NCBI GenBank assembly: GCA_008711295.1
Contig: VUYV01000003.1
Location: 6,417,765 to 6,481,764 of the forward strand
Reading direction: 5' to 3'
Source: Anarhynchus alexandrinus
Taxonomy: Eukaryota; Chordata; Aves; Charadriiformes; Charadriidae
Length of the DNA: 64,000 bases
Made by a program: the position numbers and the translations under genes
Part shown: piece by piece, positions 1 to 11,951 of the stretch
Numbering within the stretch: position 1 is the first letter of the stretch
Layout of the letters: the number at the start of each line of letters is the position of its first letter
The notes under the pieces: generated by a model
Seen by the model: only the letters and a program-made list of their open reading frames with translations
Databases searched by the model: none
Told to the model about the DNA's origin: nothing

Positions 1-20
1 TTTTGTTTTTTTTTTCTTCA

Positions 21-104
21 GGGTAGGTTAACGGTTGGACTTGATGATCTTAAAGGTCCCTTCCAACCTCACTAATTCTATGATTCTATGATTCTATGAT
101 TCTA
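21..104 (+). mobile_element. CR1 LINE, extreme 3' end only
   Basis: This is the terminal 3' untranslated part of a CR1 non-LTR retrotransposon. It shows the conserved 'ttggacttgatgatctt...aaggtcccttccaacc' block followed by nearly four ATTCTATG-type octamers (75-104), which is how CR1 copies end in birds. A T-rich run lies immediately 5' of it, so the copy is either very strongly 5'-truncated or continues beyond the window edge after an interruption. It has no coding capacity. Confidence 0.9.
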
Positions 105-109
105 AGTGT

Positions 110-960
110 CTTACAGTGTTTCTAGTCATGCTCAACACAGATTATTTGTAAGAAAGAAACAGCAATATATTTATTGATATAAAACAGCGATTTAACAAAG
201 TTTGATAGTAAATGTAACAGTAGTTTAGCAAGATTTGATGGCAAGGTATAATTGGTTATTTACTGCATAGAGGACAGGGTCAGACAAAACTGTCAGGGAC
301 ACCCTCCCATTGAGTCATGAGGTTCAGAAAGGACCCCCTTGCTTTCTAAATGCATTCTCAGAGAGCAGTCTAGGTGCAGCTGGATCCAATCCTAATCCCA
401 GACTTGGTCAACAGTTGATGTCTAAAGGTTTATATATGTGCAATCTATCCTTTATGTCACAGCTAATATTTCAAAGTTTAGCATATTATTAATCACTTTC
501 CAAGAATTTGTTGTGGCAAGGAATCTTTCAACCTCAAGAAGTAATCTTGAGAGTTTCCCCACTCAAGGGGAGATCCTGGCGTGCAGCCTGCTGTCATGCA
601 GGAGAGCTCAAAGTGCTCTTGGGCTACACACTGTTTATGGGGTAAGATGATTGATTCATAGTCATATTTGTATACCAACTGTAGATGTTAATTTCTTCCA
701 ATTTCTTCCACCAGCACTGTGGTTAGGTGGCACATTGCCATAAATTAGCCCTTGGCTGTTGTGTTGTGATCTGTCTCCCCCGAATCCACTTTGACCAGAC
801 ACATCCATCACAACTGCCACGGGTGGTTATCATTTGAGCTGGGTTATGGGAGAAGGTCAGCTTGGGGCAGGGCAGGGGGAAAGCATGCCATCACAGTATG
901 CTTGGAGAAACTGTCTCAATGAAGTCAGTGGGATGTAAGGCAGGTAAATGCGGAAAGACA
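110..960 (-). mobile_element. possible old minus-strand LTR-like segment
   Basis: This block between the CR1 tail and the LTR at 973 has no credible coding frame. On the minus strand a TATA-like element (TATATAAA, about 429-436) lies about 260 bp upstream of an AATAAA signal (170-175). That spacing resembles the promoter and poly(A) parts of an LTR. I see no clear TG...CA ends or target-site duplication, so the assignment is tentative. It may simply be unique A+T-rich DNA containing both motifs by chance. Confidence 0.25.
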
Positions 961-972
961 TCATATTCCCAG

Positions 973-1562
973 TGGGCTGGGATGGAGTTGATTTTATTTA
1001 TAGTAGGTGGCATGATTCTGTGTTTTGGATTTGTGACCAAAACAGTGTTGATAGCACAGGGATGTTTTAGTTATTGCTGAGCAGTGCTTACACAGTGTCA
1101 AGGCCTTTTGTGCTTCTCATGCTGCCCTGCCAGTGAGTAGGCTGGGGGTGCACGAGAAGTTGGGAGGGGACAGAGCTAGGACAGCTGACCCCAACTGACC
1201 AAAGTGATATTCCATGCCATATGATGTTATGCTCAGCAATAAAAGCTGTGGGGAAGAAGGAGGAAGCAGGGAGGGATGCTTGGGGTTATAGCTTTTGTCT
1301 TCCCAAGCAACCATCACACATGCTGATGCCCTGCTTTCCTGGAAATGGCTAAACATCTGCCTGCTAACAAGCAGTAGTGAGTGACTTCCTTATTTTGTTT
1401 TGCTTGCATATGCAGCTTTTTCTTTACCTATTATACTGTCTTTATCTCAACCCGTAAGTTTTCCCACTTTTACCCTTCTGATTCTCTCCCCAGTCCCACT
1501 GCAGGGACACTGAGTGAGAGGCTGTGTGGTGCTCAGCTGCCTACTAGGGTTAAACCACAACA
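973..1562 (+). mobile_element. solo LTR of an ERVL-like endogenous retrovirus (590 bp)
   Basis: A solitary long terminal repeat. It begins TGGGCTGGGATGGAG, ends TAAACCACAACA, and is flanked by exact 5-bp direct repeats CCCAG at 968-972 and 1563-1567, the expected target-site duplication. An AATAAA(AG) element at 1238-1243 could be the poly(A) signal or a TATA-like box. The segment is alignable along most of its length with 28360-28862, for example the shared tracts around 'gagtaggctg', 'gttgggaggggaca', 'gacagctgacc' and 'gctcagcaataaa'. A 5-bp duplication fits ERVL-like (class III) integration. No internal gag or pol is adjacent, so it is a solo LTR left by recombination. It may begin about 10 bp short of the family's usual 5' end. 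Confidence 0.8.
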
Positions 1563-2500
1563 CCCAGGTACACTAGTAGCTGCTCTTTAACTGAACATTT
1601 TTCATGCATTTCTCGAGCTGGGTATACTAGTTGTACAGAAAAGGTGCATCACAGTGAAAGATGAACATTAGAAAATGACAGAAGAAGAAGGTGATGACCC
1701 AAGTGGAGTTAATTCACAAAGAAGATGGGAAAGGGTAAACATATGTATTTTAAAAAGAAAGAAAGAAAGATAAAAAAGAGGAAATACTTGTGGGACAGAA
1801 GGTAAATGAAAGTAAGGCATCGAATAGTTAAGCATCAAAATGGAAGTGAGAACTTCAACTTGAGGAGAAGAAACTGTAGCTAAAGAAGATGAAATAGGTC
1901 TGATTGATAGCAAGATGAGGATGGAACTCTAAGAAACATGCTAAAATTCTGGTTGATGTATAAGAAACGTCTGAAAGTATAAAAATGTCTCAAGCTGTGG
2001 ATCCAATTACCCTCTCATCTTTAAGCCTCCTTACAAATTCACCATTTGAATTCTGGCAAGTAGGCATTTCTTCTTGAACTCTTTTTTTTTAATTTTATTT
2101 AAAGAAGAAAACTGAAAAAAAATCTTCAGAAATATTTCTTAGAAAAAAAAAAGCCAAATAGTTCAGCTATCTGTGGAAAATATTGTTGTTTTCTACAGAT
2201 ACTCACTTTTGAGAGTTATATCTCCATATGTGCTATATATTTCGGGGAGGTTTCATACAGAGCACTCCAGAAATACGGCCTATAAGAATACTGCACAGCT
2301 TGCAAATGTCTCAGGAGGAATCATTCTGTCTCAGGAAGGTGAAATCCTTTTAGATTATGTGTATATTGCTTTGGTACCTATTCTTCATTTAGTTTAAACA
2401 TCACAGAATAAAATGGCTTAAGTCAATTGCACTCACACTTTTATGAACAGAATATAAGTTTGCTCTGTACTCAAATTTCCCTCCTTGGAGAGATTCAAAT
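1563..2500. other. intergenic, no gene seen
   Basis: A+T-rich DNA between the LTR and the next CR1. It contains a short (GAAA)n tract near 1753-1770 and several A runs (2115-2155). The open frames here are short and carry no recognisable motif. Confidence 0.6.
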
Positions 2501-2504
2501 GAAA

Positions 2505-3556
2505 GTGCAAGTCACAGACGCATGGAGGCAGATATGGTGGACTCAGTTCAAGCAGAGCTCGTTGTGATCAGTGGTACAGAGTCCAGTCGGAGGCCTGTAT
2601 CTACCAGTGTTCCCCAGAGGTCAGTACAGGGTCCAGTTTTGTTCAACATATCCATCAATGACTTGGACGAGGGAACAGAATGTACCCTCAGCAAGTTTGC
2701 TGATGACACAAAACTGGAAGGAGTGGTTGACACTCCAGAAGGCTGCGCTGCCATACAGTGAGACCTGGACAAGCTAGAGAGTTGAGCAGAGAGGAACCTT
2801 ATGAAGTTCAGCAAGGGCAAGTGTAGGGTCCTGCATCTGGGGAGGAATAACCCCATGCACTGGTACAGATTAGGAGTTAACCTGCTGGAAAGCAGCTCTG
2901 CAGAGAAAGACCTGGGAGTCCCGATAGACAGCAAGTTGACCATGAGCTGGCAATGTGCCCTTGTGGCCAAGAAGGCCAATGGTGCCCTGAGGTGCATTAA
3001 AAAAAGCATGGACAGCAGGTCGAGGGAGGTCATTCTCCCCCTCTACTCTGCCCTCGTGAGGCTACATCTGGAGTACTGTGTCCAGTTCTGGACTCCTCAG
3101 TTCAAGAAAGACAAGGAACTACTGGAGAGAGTCCAGTGGAGGGCTATGAAGATGGTCAAGGGAATGGAGAACCCCTGTTATGAGGAAAGGCTGAGAGACC
3201 CGGGTCTGTTTAGCCTGGAAAACAGAAGACTGATAGGGGATCTTATCAATGCTTATAAATATTTAAAGGATGGGTGTCAAGAGGGTGGGGCCAGAGTCTC
3301 TTCAGTGGTGCCTGCTGACAGGACAAGGGGCAATGGGCACAAATTGGAACACAGGAAATTCCATCTAAACATAAGGAAAAACTCTTTACTTTGAGGGTGG
3401 CAAAGCACTGGAAAAGGCTGCCCAGGGAGCTGGAGTCATTCCAAACCTGCCTGGATGCATTCCTGTCCAACCTGCTCTAGGTGAGTCTGCTCTGGCAGAG
3501 GGGTTGACTAGATGATCTCTGAAGGTCCCTTCCAACCCCTATGATTTTGTGATTCT
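2505..3556 (+). pseudogene. CR1 LINE, 5'-truncated: C-terminal reverse transcriptase plus 3' end
   Basis: This is the 3' kilobase of a CR1 retrotransposon. In life CR1 ORF2 primes reverse transcription of its own RNA at a nicked genomic target. The frame begins inside the RT palm: a 'GPVLFN.SINDL' stretch is followed by the catalytic box FADDTKL at 2696-2716, with both aspartates kept. The [25 protein letters not shown] and RAMKMVKG blocks of the CR1 thumb/C-terminal region follow. One reading frame is open from 2522 to 3394 except for two nonsense codons (TGA 2759-2761 and TGA 2783-2785). A small deletion near 3380 then shifts the frame. The copy ends in a CR1 tail (about 3485-3556). It is non-functional because it is truncated at the 5' end and interrupted, but it is among the better-preserved RT segments here. 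Confidence 0.92.
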
Positions 3557-6500
3557 GAGATCTACTACAGACAATTATTTTGAAAATAGAAGGTTTCCAT
3601 ACATTAGATTATTCCTCTGCATCTTGTTTAACTGTAATCACGTTTTGTGTGCCAAAAGTTGAGCTTGTATTCCTAATTCTTTATTTTTCCCCAGTATTTA
3701 TTAAAGTGTTTCATGAGCCAGCTTTTTTGGAAAATACTCATTGACAAGAAAATGTTTCATGGTCCCAAGCCTCTATTTCTTGGTACAATAGAAATATAAT
3801 CAGCGTAGACTTGTTCTTAACTCAGGGACATGCACACCCTTTACACAGAATTTTTTGCATCTAACTTAAATGTTTATTACAGGCAATTTTTATCATTTTT
3901 AAATATCTCAGTTAATAAATTACTAATATCTACAGCTTGCCATTTTCAATCTTGATTTCTATGCACATTTATCATAGATGTTATTCTTAATCAACCAAGA
4001 AGCATTCTTTACCCCCAAATCTATTCCTTCTTCATATTTGCAATGTTTATGTTTAATATTGATGTCTATTCCATATATTGGTCAGCTGTCCAACTTCATT
4101 CATTAGCAGAAGTTAGAACTGGTGTAATCAGATTAACTGTATTAATCAAGAAGACTGGAAAAGGAAAACATCATTCCTTTTTTTATAAAAAGCTTTTAAA
4201 ACCAGAAAAATACTGAAGGAAATATTCACACTATTTTAAGCATCTAAAATATAACTAGGACATAAATAATTGTTCATAAAGATACTCCAGTTCCAACTTA
4301 CAGAAAACCAACTTCGTTTTTCTCTGTGACAAATTTCCAGTTCTCATGGGTAAGGTTGTGAATAATGTGATAACTTCCAGGATCTGGCTCAAGAAAGAAG
4401 AAATACATCAGTCTTCAGGCTGCTTTACATAGTTCATTGGTCAAATCTCTCCCCAGTATTTCTAGGGACCTATTAAATAGTGCCAAATCACAATTTTGCT
4501 TACTTCCTGCCTATTCTGTATATTTAACTCTATAAAGAAGAGTCCTGTCACAATGGTCATAAGTTTGTCACTTCATTAAGGCAATACTGTTGTGGACCAT
4601 GCTCACTCTTACTCTTAACTTCTGTAAAGATTTAGTAAATCATTCTATTCATGAAGATACAAGGTAATGGTAATTTATGTCTTCCTCACAAGTCTAACAT
4701 TTCTAATATCAAAGCAACAACAGAATTTGACTATTAAAAATTGCAGCTAGGATTGTTTAAAGCTGCTATGAGCAATAAAGTGCTCTTAATTTTCAATAAC
4801 TAATACTTGGTCCTTCGCACATCCTGAAAACAAAACAAAGGTTCTATGGCTAACTTAAAACTGGTAGAGGAAAACCCAGAAATTACTTCTAAAAATGTCA
4901 CAGATGTTTCATGTCAATTTTTGTAAGTAAAACTTTTATTCAAGTGTACCTATACCTATAAACTCAGTTCTTGACCTTGCTTATATTTTTCTCTGTAGAT
5001 TTTTACATGTGCAAGGAGGATGCTAACAACTTTATGTATAGATGTCTAACAGTAAAACACTCTTGTGTGCAGTAAAAACAAATGCATAAGTGACTGAGAA
5101 AGCACAACTGCAGAGACCACAAGATGAAGGCCCTTGCTAGTCAAAAACCTGTATGCACAGTACTTGAAGCCTGAGTGAAGAAAATTTCCTTTTCTGTTTG
5201 CTGGAGTTATAAGCAGTTAAAAACAGAAGTCTAGAAAGGAAATGACGGCAAACCTGCAGTTACTGTATTTGCATTAGTAAAACACAGCAAAAGCTAGATG
5301 AAATAAAATATACTAAATTATTCTTGGAAATGAGTGCAAATAGCATTATTTCAAACAACAAACCAAATAAATAAATAAATAAGTAACAGAAACCTGACAG
5401 CTTACATTATGCTGTGAAATTCAACGTGCCTGTTCCACTAACATAATCATTTTTTCATTCAAAGTAATCCCACACTCTACAGAGCCTTTTTAATAATTAC
5501 TACTGTTTCTCATCATAAATTCCCACAAGAGTTACAGCTGCAGATTAAACTTAATATTCCCAGTTCCGTAGATGTCATTCGACTACTCCCCCAGCTCTTT
5601 CAAACTGTGTATTGATTTACCATGATTGCTGCCTTGTAATGGCCATATGTATGGACTCCCTCATGTTGCACTCACACAAATGTCATTTTCACTGCTCTTT
5701 GTAAAAACTCCATTCAATCAGTGGTTAGACTTTCAACTCAGTTAATGCTCTCTTTTCCCAGGTAGAAAAATAATTTTCTTTCCAAAGTATGGAGCTTTAT
5801 GATCAGATCGCTGTGAGGATTTTGGTTTTCAAGGTCTCACCAGGACTCCTATGATATCTGCAGAGAAAATTCTATAGTATGTACAGACAGGAATTTCAAA
5901 GGAGCCCATACAAGCTAGGTGTGAACACCAAACCTCAATGAGTATTTGTCTTTCTTCAGCACCTTTGAGAATTCCAGCTACAATTTAAGAAAAATGCTAA
6001 AATAAATTCTGGCATTTAGCCAGAAAATTACAAATTTGAAGTCTTTTCCAAATGCAAAATATAAAAGTACAAAATCTAACCTTTGACAGGACTGGAATTT
6101 CAAACTTGATGTCTTCCAGTTTACTTAGCTGGACCATGCATGACCAGAATGTAATATTAGAATTATCATTTGTATAGGATTTTTTATTTGCATATCTTAA
6201 AAAAAAAAAAAACAAACCAAAAAACCAAAAAAAACCCCAAAACAGATTAATTATGTGTGCTTTGTTTAAGAAACACTTAAAATGCTGGATTTGAAATGGT
6301 TTCCATTTGCCAAACAACCATACTGTAATAAATATTCAGAAAACAATTTAGAGTATTTTTAGTAGAATAAAGATTTGGCGAGTCTTTTTGCTTTTAAATA
6401 TGCACAATGTATTGCAAGTTCTATAAGTAGTTTTTTCATAGATTGTTTATACTTACTGTCTTCTCACCATTAATCTATCTCTGACTTGTATCACATTAAT

Positions 6501-6697
6501 ACCTTCAACAGTATTTATTAATATACCTTTAGAATTAGAATTAAAATTCATTAGAAACAAGCCCTGTTTCTTTCTTTTCCATGAACTTATCTCACTACAT
6601 TGTCAATTCTTCTGGAAACACAGCTGAAAAGAAGCTCGTTAAAAGCAAAATTCATTTTGACGAGGACTTTAATGTTTTGTATTTTATGACTTTCCAG
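3557..6697. other. intergenic, no gene seen
   Basis: About 3.1 kb of A+T-rich sequence without a recognisable gene or young transposon. It holds an (AAAT)n microsatellite at about 5365-5383 and an A/C-rich low-complexity tract at about 6199-6243. The longest frame (5997-6317, minus) reads through the A/C tract as a Phe/Trp-rich string and is an artefact. Confidence 0.6.
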
Positions 6698-7140
6698 CAA
6701 AGGGCTACAAAAATGATTAGGGGTTGGGAGCATCTTTCTTATGAGGAAAGGCTGAGGGACTTGGGTCTTTTTAGTCTAGAGAAAAGAAGCCTGAGGGGGG
6801 ATCTTATCAATACTTATAAACACTTAAAGGGAGGGTGCTCAATGGATGGGAAAAGTCTTTTTTCAGTGGTGCCCAGTGTAGGACAAGAGGTAATGGGCAC
6901 CAAATTAGGCATAGAAAGTTCCATCTTAACATGATGAGGAACTTCTTTACTTTGAGGGTGGCAGAGCACTGGAACAGGCTGCCCAGAGAGGTGGTGGAGT
7001 CTCCCACTCTGGAGGCATTCAAAACCCTCCTGGATGCTGTCCTGTGCAATCTGTTGTAGGTGACCCTGCTCTGGCGGGGGGGTTGGACTAGATAATCTCC
7101 AGAGGTCCCTTCCAACCCTGAGCATTCTGTGATTCTGTGA
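6698..7140 (+). pseudogene. CR1 LINE, 5'-truncated 3' end
   Basis: A 5'-truncated CR1 copy beginning in the C-terminal part of ORF2 with the '[26 protein letters not shown]' type of sequence. A shift from frame 2 to frame 1 occurs around 6880-6900. The coding remnant continues with the conserved 'TLRVAEHWNRLP.EVVE.P.LEAFK' block, then the usual 3' untranslated part ('ctagataatctccagaggtcccttccaaccc') and an ATTCTGTG-type octamer tail ending at 7140. It directly abuts the next CR1 copy with no spacer. Confidence 0.92.
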
Positions 7141-8272
7141 CTTCGATACTGTTCCCCACAGCATTCTCATGAAAAAAATGGCTACTCAAGGCTTGGACAG
7201 GTGCACACTCTACTGAATCCAACACCGGCTGGATGACCAGGCCCAGAGAGTGATGGTGAATGGACTTAAATCCAGTTGGTGGCTGGTCACAAGTGGTGTT
7301 CTCCAGGGCTCAGTGTTGGGGCCATTCCTATTTAATATCTTTATCAATGATCTTGACAAGGAGATTGAGAGCACCCTCAGTAAGATTGCAGACAACCCCT
7401 AGTTAAGTGGGAGTGTTGATCTGCTTGAGGGTAGGAGGGCTCTTCAGAGGGACCTCGATAGGCTGGATAGGTGGGCTAAGGTCAATAGTATGAGCTTCAA
7501 CAAGGCCAAGTGCTGGGTCCTGCACTCGGGCCACAACTACCCCATGTAACACTACAGGCTTGGGGAGGAGTGGCTGGAAAGCTGTCCAGCAGAAAAGGAC
7601 CTGGGGGTGTTGGTTGACAGCTGGTTGAACATGAGCCAGCAGTGTGCCCAGGTGGCCAAGAAGGCCAACGGCATCCTGGCCTGTATCAGGAATAGTGTGG
7701 CCAGCAGGACTAGAGAAGTGATTGTCCCGCTGTACTCAGCACTGGTGAGGCCGCACCTTGAGTACTGTGTTCAATTTGGGGCGCCGCAGTATGAGAATGA
7801 CATTGAGGTACTAGAGAGGGTCCAGAGAAGGGCAATGAAGCACGTGAAGGGTCTTGAGAATAAGTCTTATGAGGAGCAGTTGAGGGAGCTGGGATTGTTT
7901 AGCCTGAAGAAAAGGAGGCTGCGGGGAGACCTCATTGCTCTCTAGAACTACCTGAAATGAGGTTGTAGAGACGTGAGCGTTGGTCTCCTCTCGCAAGTTA
8001 CAACCCATAGGACAAGAGGAAACGGCATCAAGTAGCACCAGGGAAGGTTTAGGTTAGACATTAGGAAAAACTTCTACATTGAAAGGGTTATCAAAGACTG
8101 GAACAGACTGCCCAGGGAAGTGGCTGAATTGCCATCCTTGGATGTATTTAAAAGCTGTCTACTTATGGTGCTCATGGACTTGGTTTAGAAGTGGGCCTGG
8201 TAGAGTTAGATAATGGTTGGACTTGATGATCTCAAAGGTCTTTTCCAGCCATAACGATTCTATGATTCTATG
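7141..8272 (+). pseudogene. CR1 LINE, 5'-truncated inside the reverse transcriptase
   Basis: This copy starts within the RT domain just after motif A (a 'FDTVPHS'-like stretch) and runs to an ATTCTATG tail at 8255-8272. The RT motif B region ('[16 protein letters not shown]', about 7300-7360) is readable. The catalytic box is damaged: the expected A-D-D-T reads ADNP at 7388-7399 and is followed at once by TAG (7400-7402). A second in-frame stop TAA lies at 7547-7549. From 7607 to 7945 the same frame is open and encodes the CR1 C-terminal region ([20 protein letters not shown], then [16 protein letters not shown]). It is clearly dead. Confidence 0.92.
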
Positions 8273-10618
8273 GCTTTCTGGGATTAAAATTGATTAATTT
8301 GTGGATTTTCACATGAAAGAAATACTTATTTCCCAGAGAGCAACACTGCAGTTTCCAGAAGACAAGACAACAGCTCAAATATTCATAATATCTTCTTCTA
8401 TTAAAAAATGGAATCCATTGTAGAACATTTTAAAATGTTATTAACAACTTTCAAGCCCCATAAAACTGAACAGCGTGCCACACAAACCAAACACAATCCC
8501 ATAATTTACAGGTTCATTGTTTTCCCCTGAATATCTTCCTGAGATGGTGTTACTGCTTTTGAGTCTCAAGCTTAACCTCTACTATAGTGTGAGGGTGTAC
8601 CAGCCTGCGTTTCTGCTGGCTTAGGAATTTGTTCTCTGTGGTCCTCTCCACGGCGCTGTGTCACCCAGAGTTATGAAGGCATTTGGCTTTTCTAAGGGTA
8701 TGACAAGAAGACTAGTAATAGTCTCATGTTTTACACCCCTGTAAGGGATTTCTGAAATACTTTTAAATGTACAATATGCACAGCATACTTACTGTTACAA
8801 TACAAAGATCATTTTCACGAAAAAAAGAAAATGTTTGAAAATTATATGCGAACCAGCATGTGGTACCAGAAGATCCTAATTCCAAACTCTTTAGACAAAG
8901 TCGATGGGTAGAAGGGTAATAACTACTTAACCCTCTGTGCTGGGCGAGTGTATGTGCGCCCTTCTGGAGACTCACCCCAGGCTCCTCAGAGAAACACCAG
9001 ATGGGATTCCCACATTGCATTGCAGACCTCACTCCAGGGGACTGGTACTCACCTGCCTTTTCCCCACTGCTAACAGTGTCTCTATGGATGAGATGTTTGG
9101 ACATGTTATGAACGCCGGTGTATTTTAGTATGTTGAACACTGTTGAAATTTGTGATGTTTGAAAAAACCTGGAAATGGTGAACAGGCGCAGGCACTGAGT
9201 TGATGGAGGGGGAGTGAGAGTGTGACTGGGTGGGTGTCTAGCAGCCAGCCAAGGTTAATCCACCACAATCACAAAGCCTCTCCTTTCATACTTGTGATTT
9301 ATTTGAATCCATGTAAATTATTGGTAAAATTGACAGACAACAATGATGAAAGCCCAACTCAAGCAGGGTCTTCAGCCACTGTTCTCTCTTCCAGAGAGAA
9401 AAAAAGGAAGAAATTTTAGAAATTCGATTAAGTCTGATATTAGATATAGAGATAATAATAGGTTGTCCCCTTTTTCCTTTCTTGTATCTAGCTTTCCTCT
9501 CCTGTATCATCCTCCTTCTCAGAACAACGATCAACCCTTCTTCAGATTCCTTCCTTTCTTTACAACATAGTACCCACCTCAGGCAGCTTCCAGGAAAACA
9601 TCTCACTTCTCACATTCCTGAATCTGGTCGGGCTCAGATAAGTCAATGCTTTTACTCTTTCAGCAGCTAGGCAAGTTTGTGATGTGAGAAGAGGTAGAGA
9701 AGTGTTCTTTTTCAGTTAGAAAGACATTGCTGAGCTTATAAGTGAAAACACTTCTGTTTTCACCGCTGAAGAAATTTCTTTAATCTTCAGGAAAGACGTT
9801 CACTTTCTGGGAGTTTCTTTGCAACTGCAGATAGTTTTAATCTCTTTGCTGGCATCATTTATCATACAGCTTTACTTCTTCCTGCACTTATTTTGTTTTA
9901 ATTTTCTTCCCCTGGATAACTGCTTTGTAAATATTCCAAACCTCTACAGAGAACAGAACATTGCAACTATTTTTCAAATTATGCATTGCACCACCCCTTT
10001 GAGAACCACATGGATTTTCGCTCACCTTGAGGCAGTATCTTAATTAAAACACTTGATTGCTGAAATGTATCTATTCTCTCTATGTACTGTTGTAGTAACT
10101 GAAGTCAGCTGAGGAATTCAAGACTCTTTAGGATTAGAATCTAACTAATCTAAAATTAGACTCGCAAAATATTTTTTTAGATTTGAAACTAAAATAAAGA
10201 TTTTAGATTTGCCATTTTGATGTGATTAATGTTTCCTAATAGTCTGAGAGGGGCTCAGGTGTATTATGCGGCAAGGTGTGATTTTCTTGATTCATCCTTT
10301 TTCTCTGCCTTTTGCCTGGACATGTGTCAAGAGCAATGAGAGGGACTAAGATAATATTTTAACTTTATTGGTCATGTTGTATCTCTGCTCTGAACATTAA
10401 AGAAAGTTCATTGTTCACAGCCACAGCAGCTTCCCCATATGGTCTACTTTAATCCTTTCAAATGGTTTAAATGTTTATTCAGATTTTAGAAATTTAGGAA
10501 CATAGCAAACTACTAAATGATGTGTAGGCATTCAAAAGAGACAAAGTATTTTCATTCTCTTGAACATATCATTTATACATATCCTCTATGCATACATTCC
10601 ATGAAAACATGCAGCTAT
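8273..10618. other. intergenic, possible LTR end near 9190-9270
   Basis: No gene recognised. A moderately GC-richer block (8930-9270) ends in 'ccaaggttaatccaccacaatc', which resembles the 3' end of some avian ERV LTRs, but I cannot find a partner end or a duplication. The remainder is A+T-rich, with pyrimidine-rich patches around 9360-9560. Confidence 0.4.
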
Positions 10619-10665
10619 CCAGGTCCCAGGCTGCTGGGCGTGCGAGAGCCTTTCACTGGTAATGG

Positions 10666-11709
10666 ATGGACAACCTGTGGATTGATATGCCAAGGTTAGA
10701 GGGCTGGGGTCCTAGCAAGGGCACACAGCCTGTTACTCTGAGATGCGCTAGATACATTGCAGCACACCTGAAGTCTTATGAAGAGGAGCCAGGGGCTGCT
10801 GAGGTAGTAGGAGCCAACAGGGAAACACCGGTGAAATACCTCAAAGGAACTAAGGAGTGTTCCTCTAAGAAGGTGACACAGCCAAAAGCCCAACTGAAGT
10901 GCTCCTACCCCAATGCACACAGCATAGGCAACCAACAGGAGGAGTGGGAAGGCACTGTGCAGCAGGAAAACTATGATACAGTTGCCATCACAGAAACATG
11001 GTGGGATGACTCACACAACTGGAGTGCTGCAATGGATGGCTACAAACTCTTCAGAAGGGATAGGCAAGGAAGGAGAGGCAGTGGGGTAGCCCTGTATGTT
11101 AGGGAGTGTTACAATTGTCTAGAGCTTGATGATGGTGATGAAAGGGTCAAGTGTTGTCAGGTAAAAATCTGGGGGAAGGCCAACAAGGCGGATGTCATGG
11201 TAGGAATTTGTTATAGACTTACAATCAAGATGAAGAGGCAGATGAAATATTCCATAAGGAGCTGGGAGAAGTCTCACCAATCACTAGCCCTTGTTCTTGT
11301 GGGGGAATTCAACTTACCAGATGTCTGCTGGAAATACAATACATCAGAGAGGAAGCAGTCTAGGAAGTTCCTGGATTGTGTGGAAGATAACTTCCTGACA
11401 CAGCTGGTGAGGGAGACAACTAGGGACGACGCCTTGCTGGACCTGTTGTTTGTGAACAGAGAAGGACTTTTGGGTGATGTGATGGTTGGAGGTCACCTTG
11501 GGCACAGTGGTCATGAAATGATAGAGTTTTTGATTCTCAGAGAAGTAGGGAGGAGGGTCAGCAGAACTGCTACCTTGGACTTCCAGAAGGCAATCTTTTG
11601 CCTGTTTAGGGGCCTGGTTGACAGAGTCCTTAGGGAGGCAGTCCTGAAGGTCAAAGGACTCCAGGAAGGCTGGACATTCTTCAAGAAAGAAATCTTAAAG
11701 AGGTCGTAG
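10666..11709 (+). pseudogene. CR1 ORF2 endonuclease domain remnant, 347 codons open
   Basis: This is the longest uninterrupted frame on a CR1 sense strand here. It encodes the N-terminal APE-like endonuclease that nicks genomic DNA to start target-primed reverse transcription. Visible blocks are N-A-H-S at about residues 88-91, AITETWWDDS with the catalytic glutamate, DGYKLFRRDRQGRRG.GVALYV, and a NLPDVCWKYNTSER stretch. Two positions expected to be catalytic differ from the APE/CR1 pattern: G-D-F-N reads GEFN (11302-11313), and S-D-H reads SGH (11505-11513). The enzyme was therefore probably inactive even where the frame is open. The TAG at 11707-11709 ends the frame inside the linker. The ATG at 10666 need not be an original start, since ORF2 normally begins near here. 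Confidence 0.85.
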
Positions 11710-11951
11710 CAATGTGCCAAAAGATGAGTTGGCGGAGAAGAACAGGCTGGCTGAACAGAAAGCTTGGATGGAACTCAGAAAAAGGAGAGATTATGACTTC
11801 TAGAAGAAGGGGCAGACAACTCAGGAGGGCTACAAGGATGTCATGAGGTTATGCAGGGAGAAACTTAGAAGGGCCAAAGACTAGAAGACAAAGACTAGAA
11901 CTTATTCTGGCTACTGCCATAAAAGACAATAAAAAATGTTTCTGTAAATAC

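Noticed and set aside
2548..3033. 161-codon minus-strand frame
   Set aside because: It is an antisense shadow of the CR1 reverse transcriptase on the plus strand.
5997..6317. 106-codon minus-strand frame
   Set aside because: The Phe/Trp-rich centre is the translation of an A/C-rich low-complexity tract.
9190..9270. Possible 3' end of an ERV LTR
   Set aside because: Only the terminal 'ggttaatccaccacaat' text is suggestive; without a 5' end or duplication I did not call an element.
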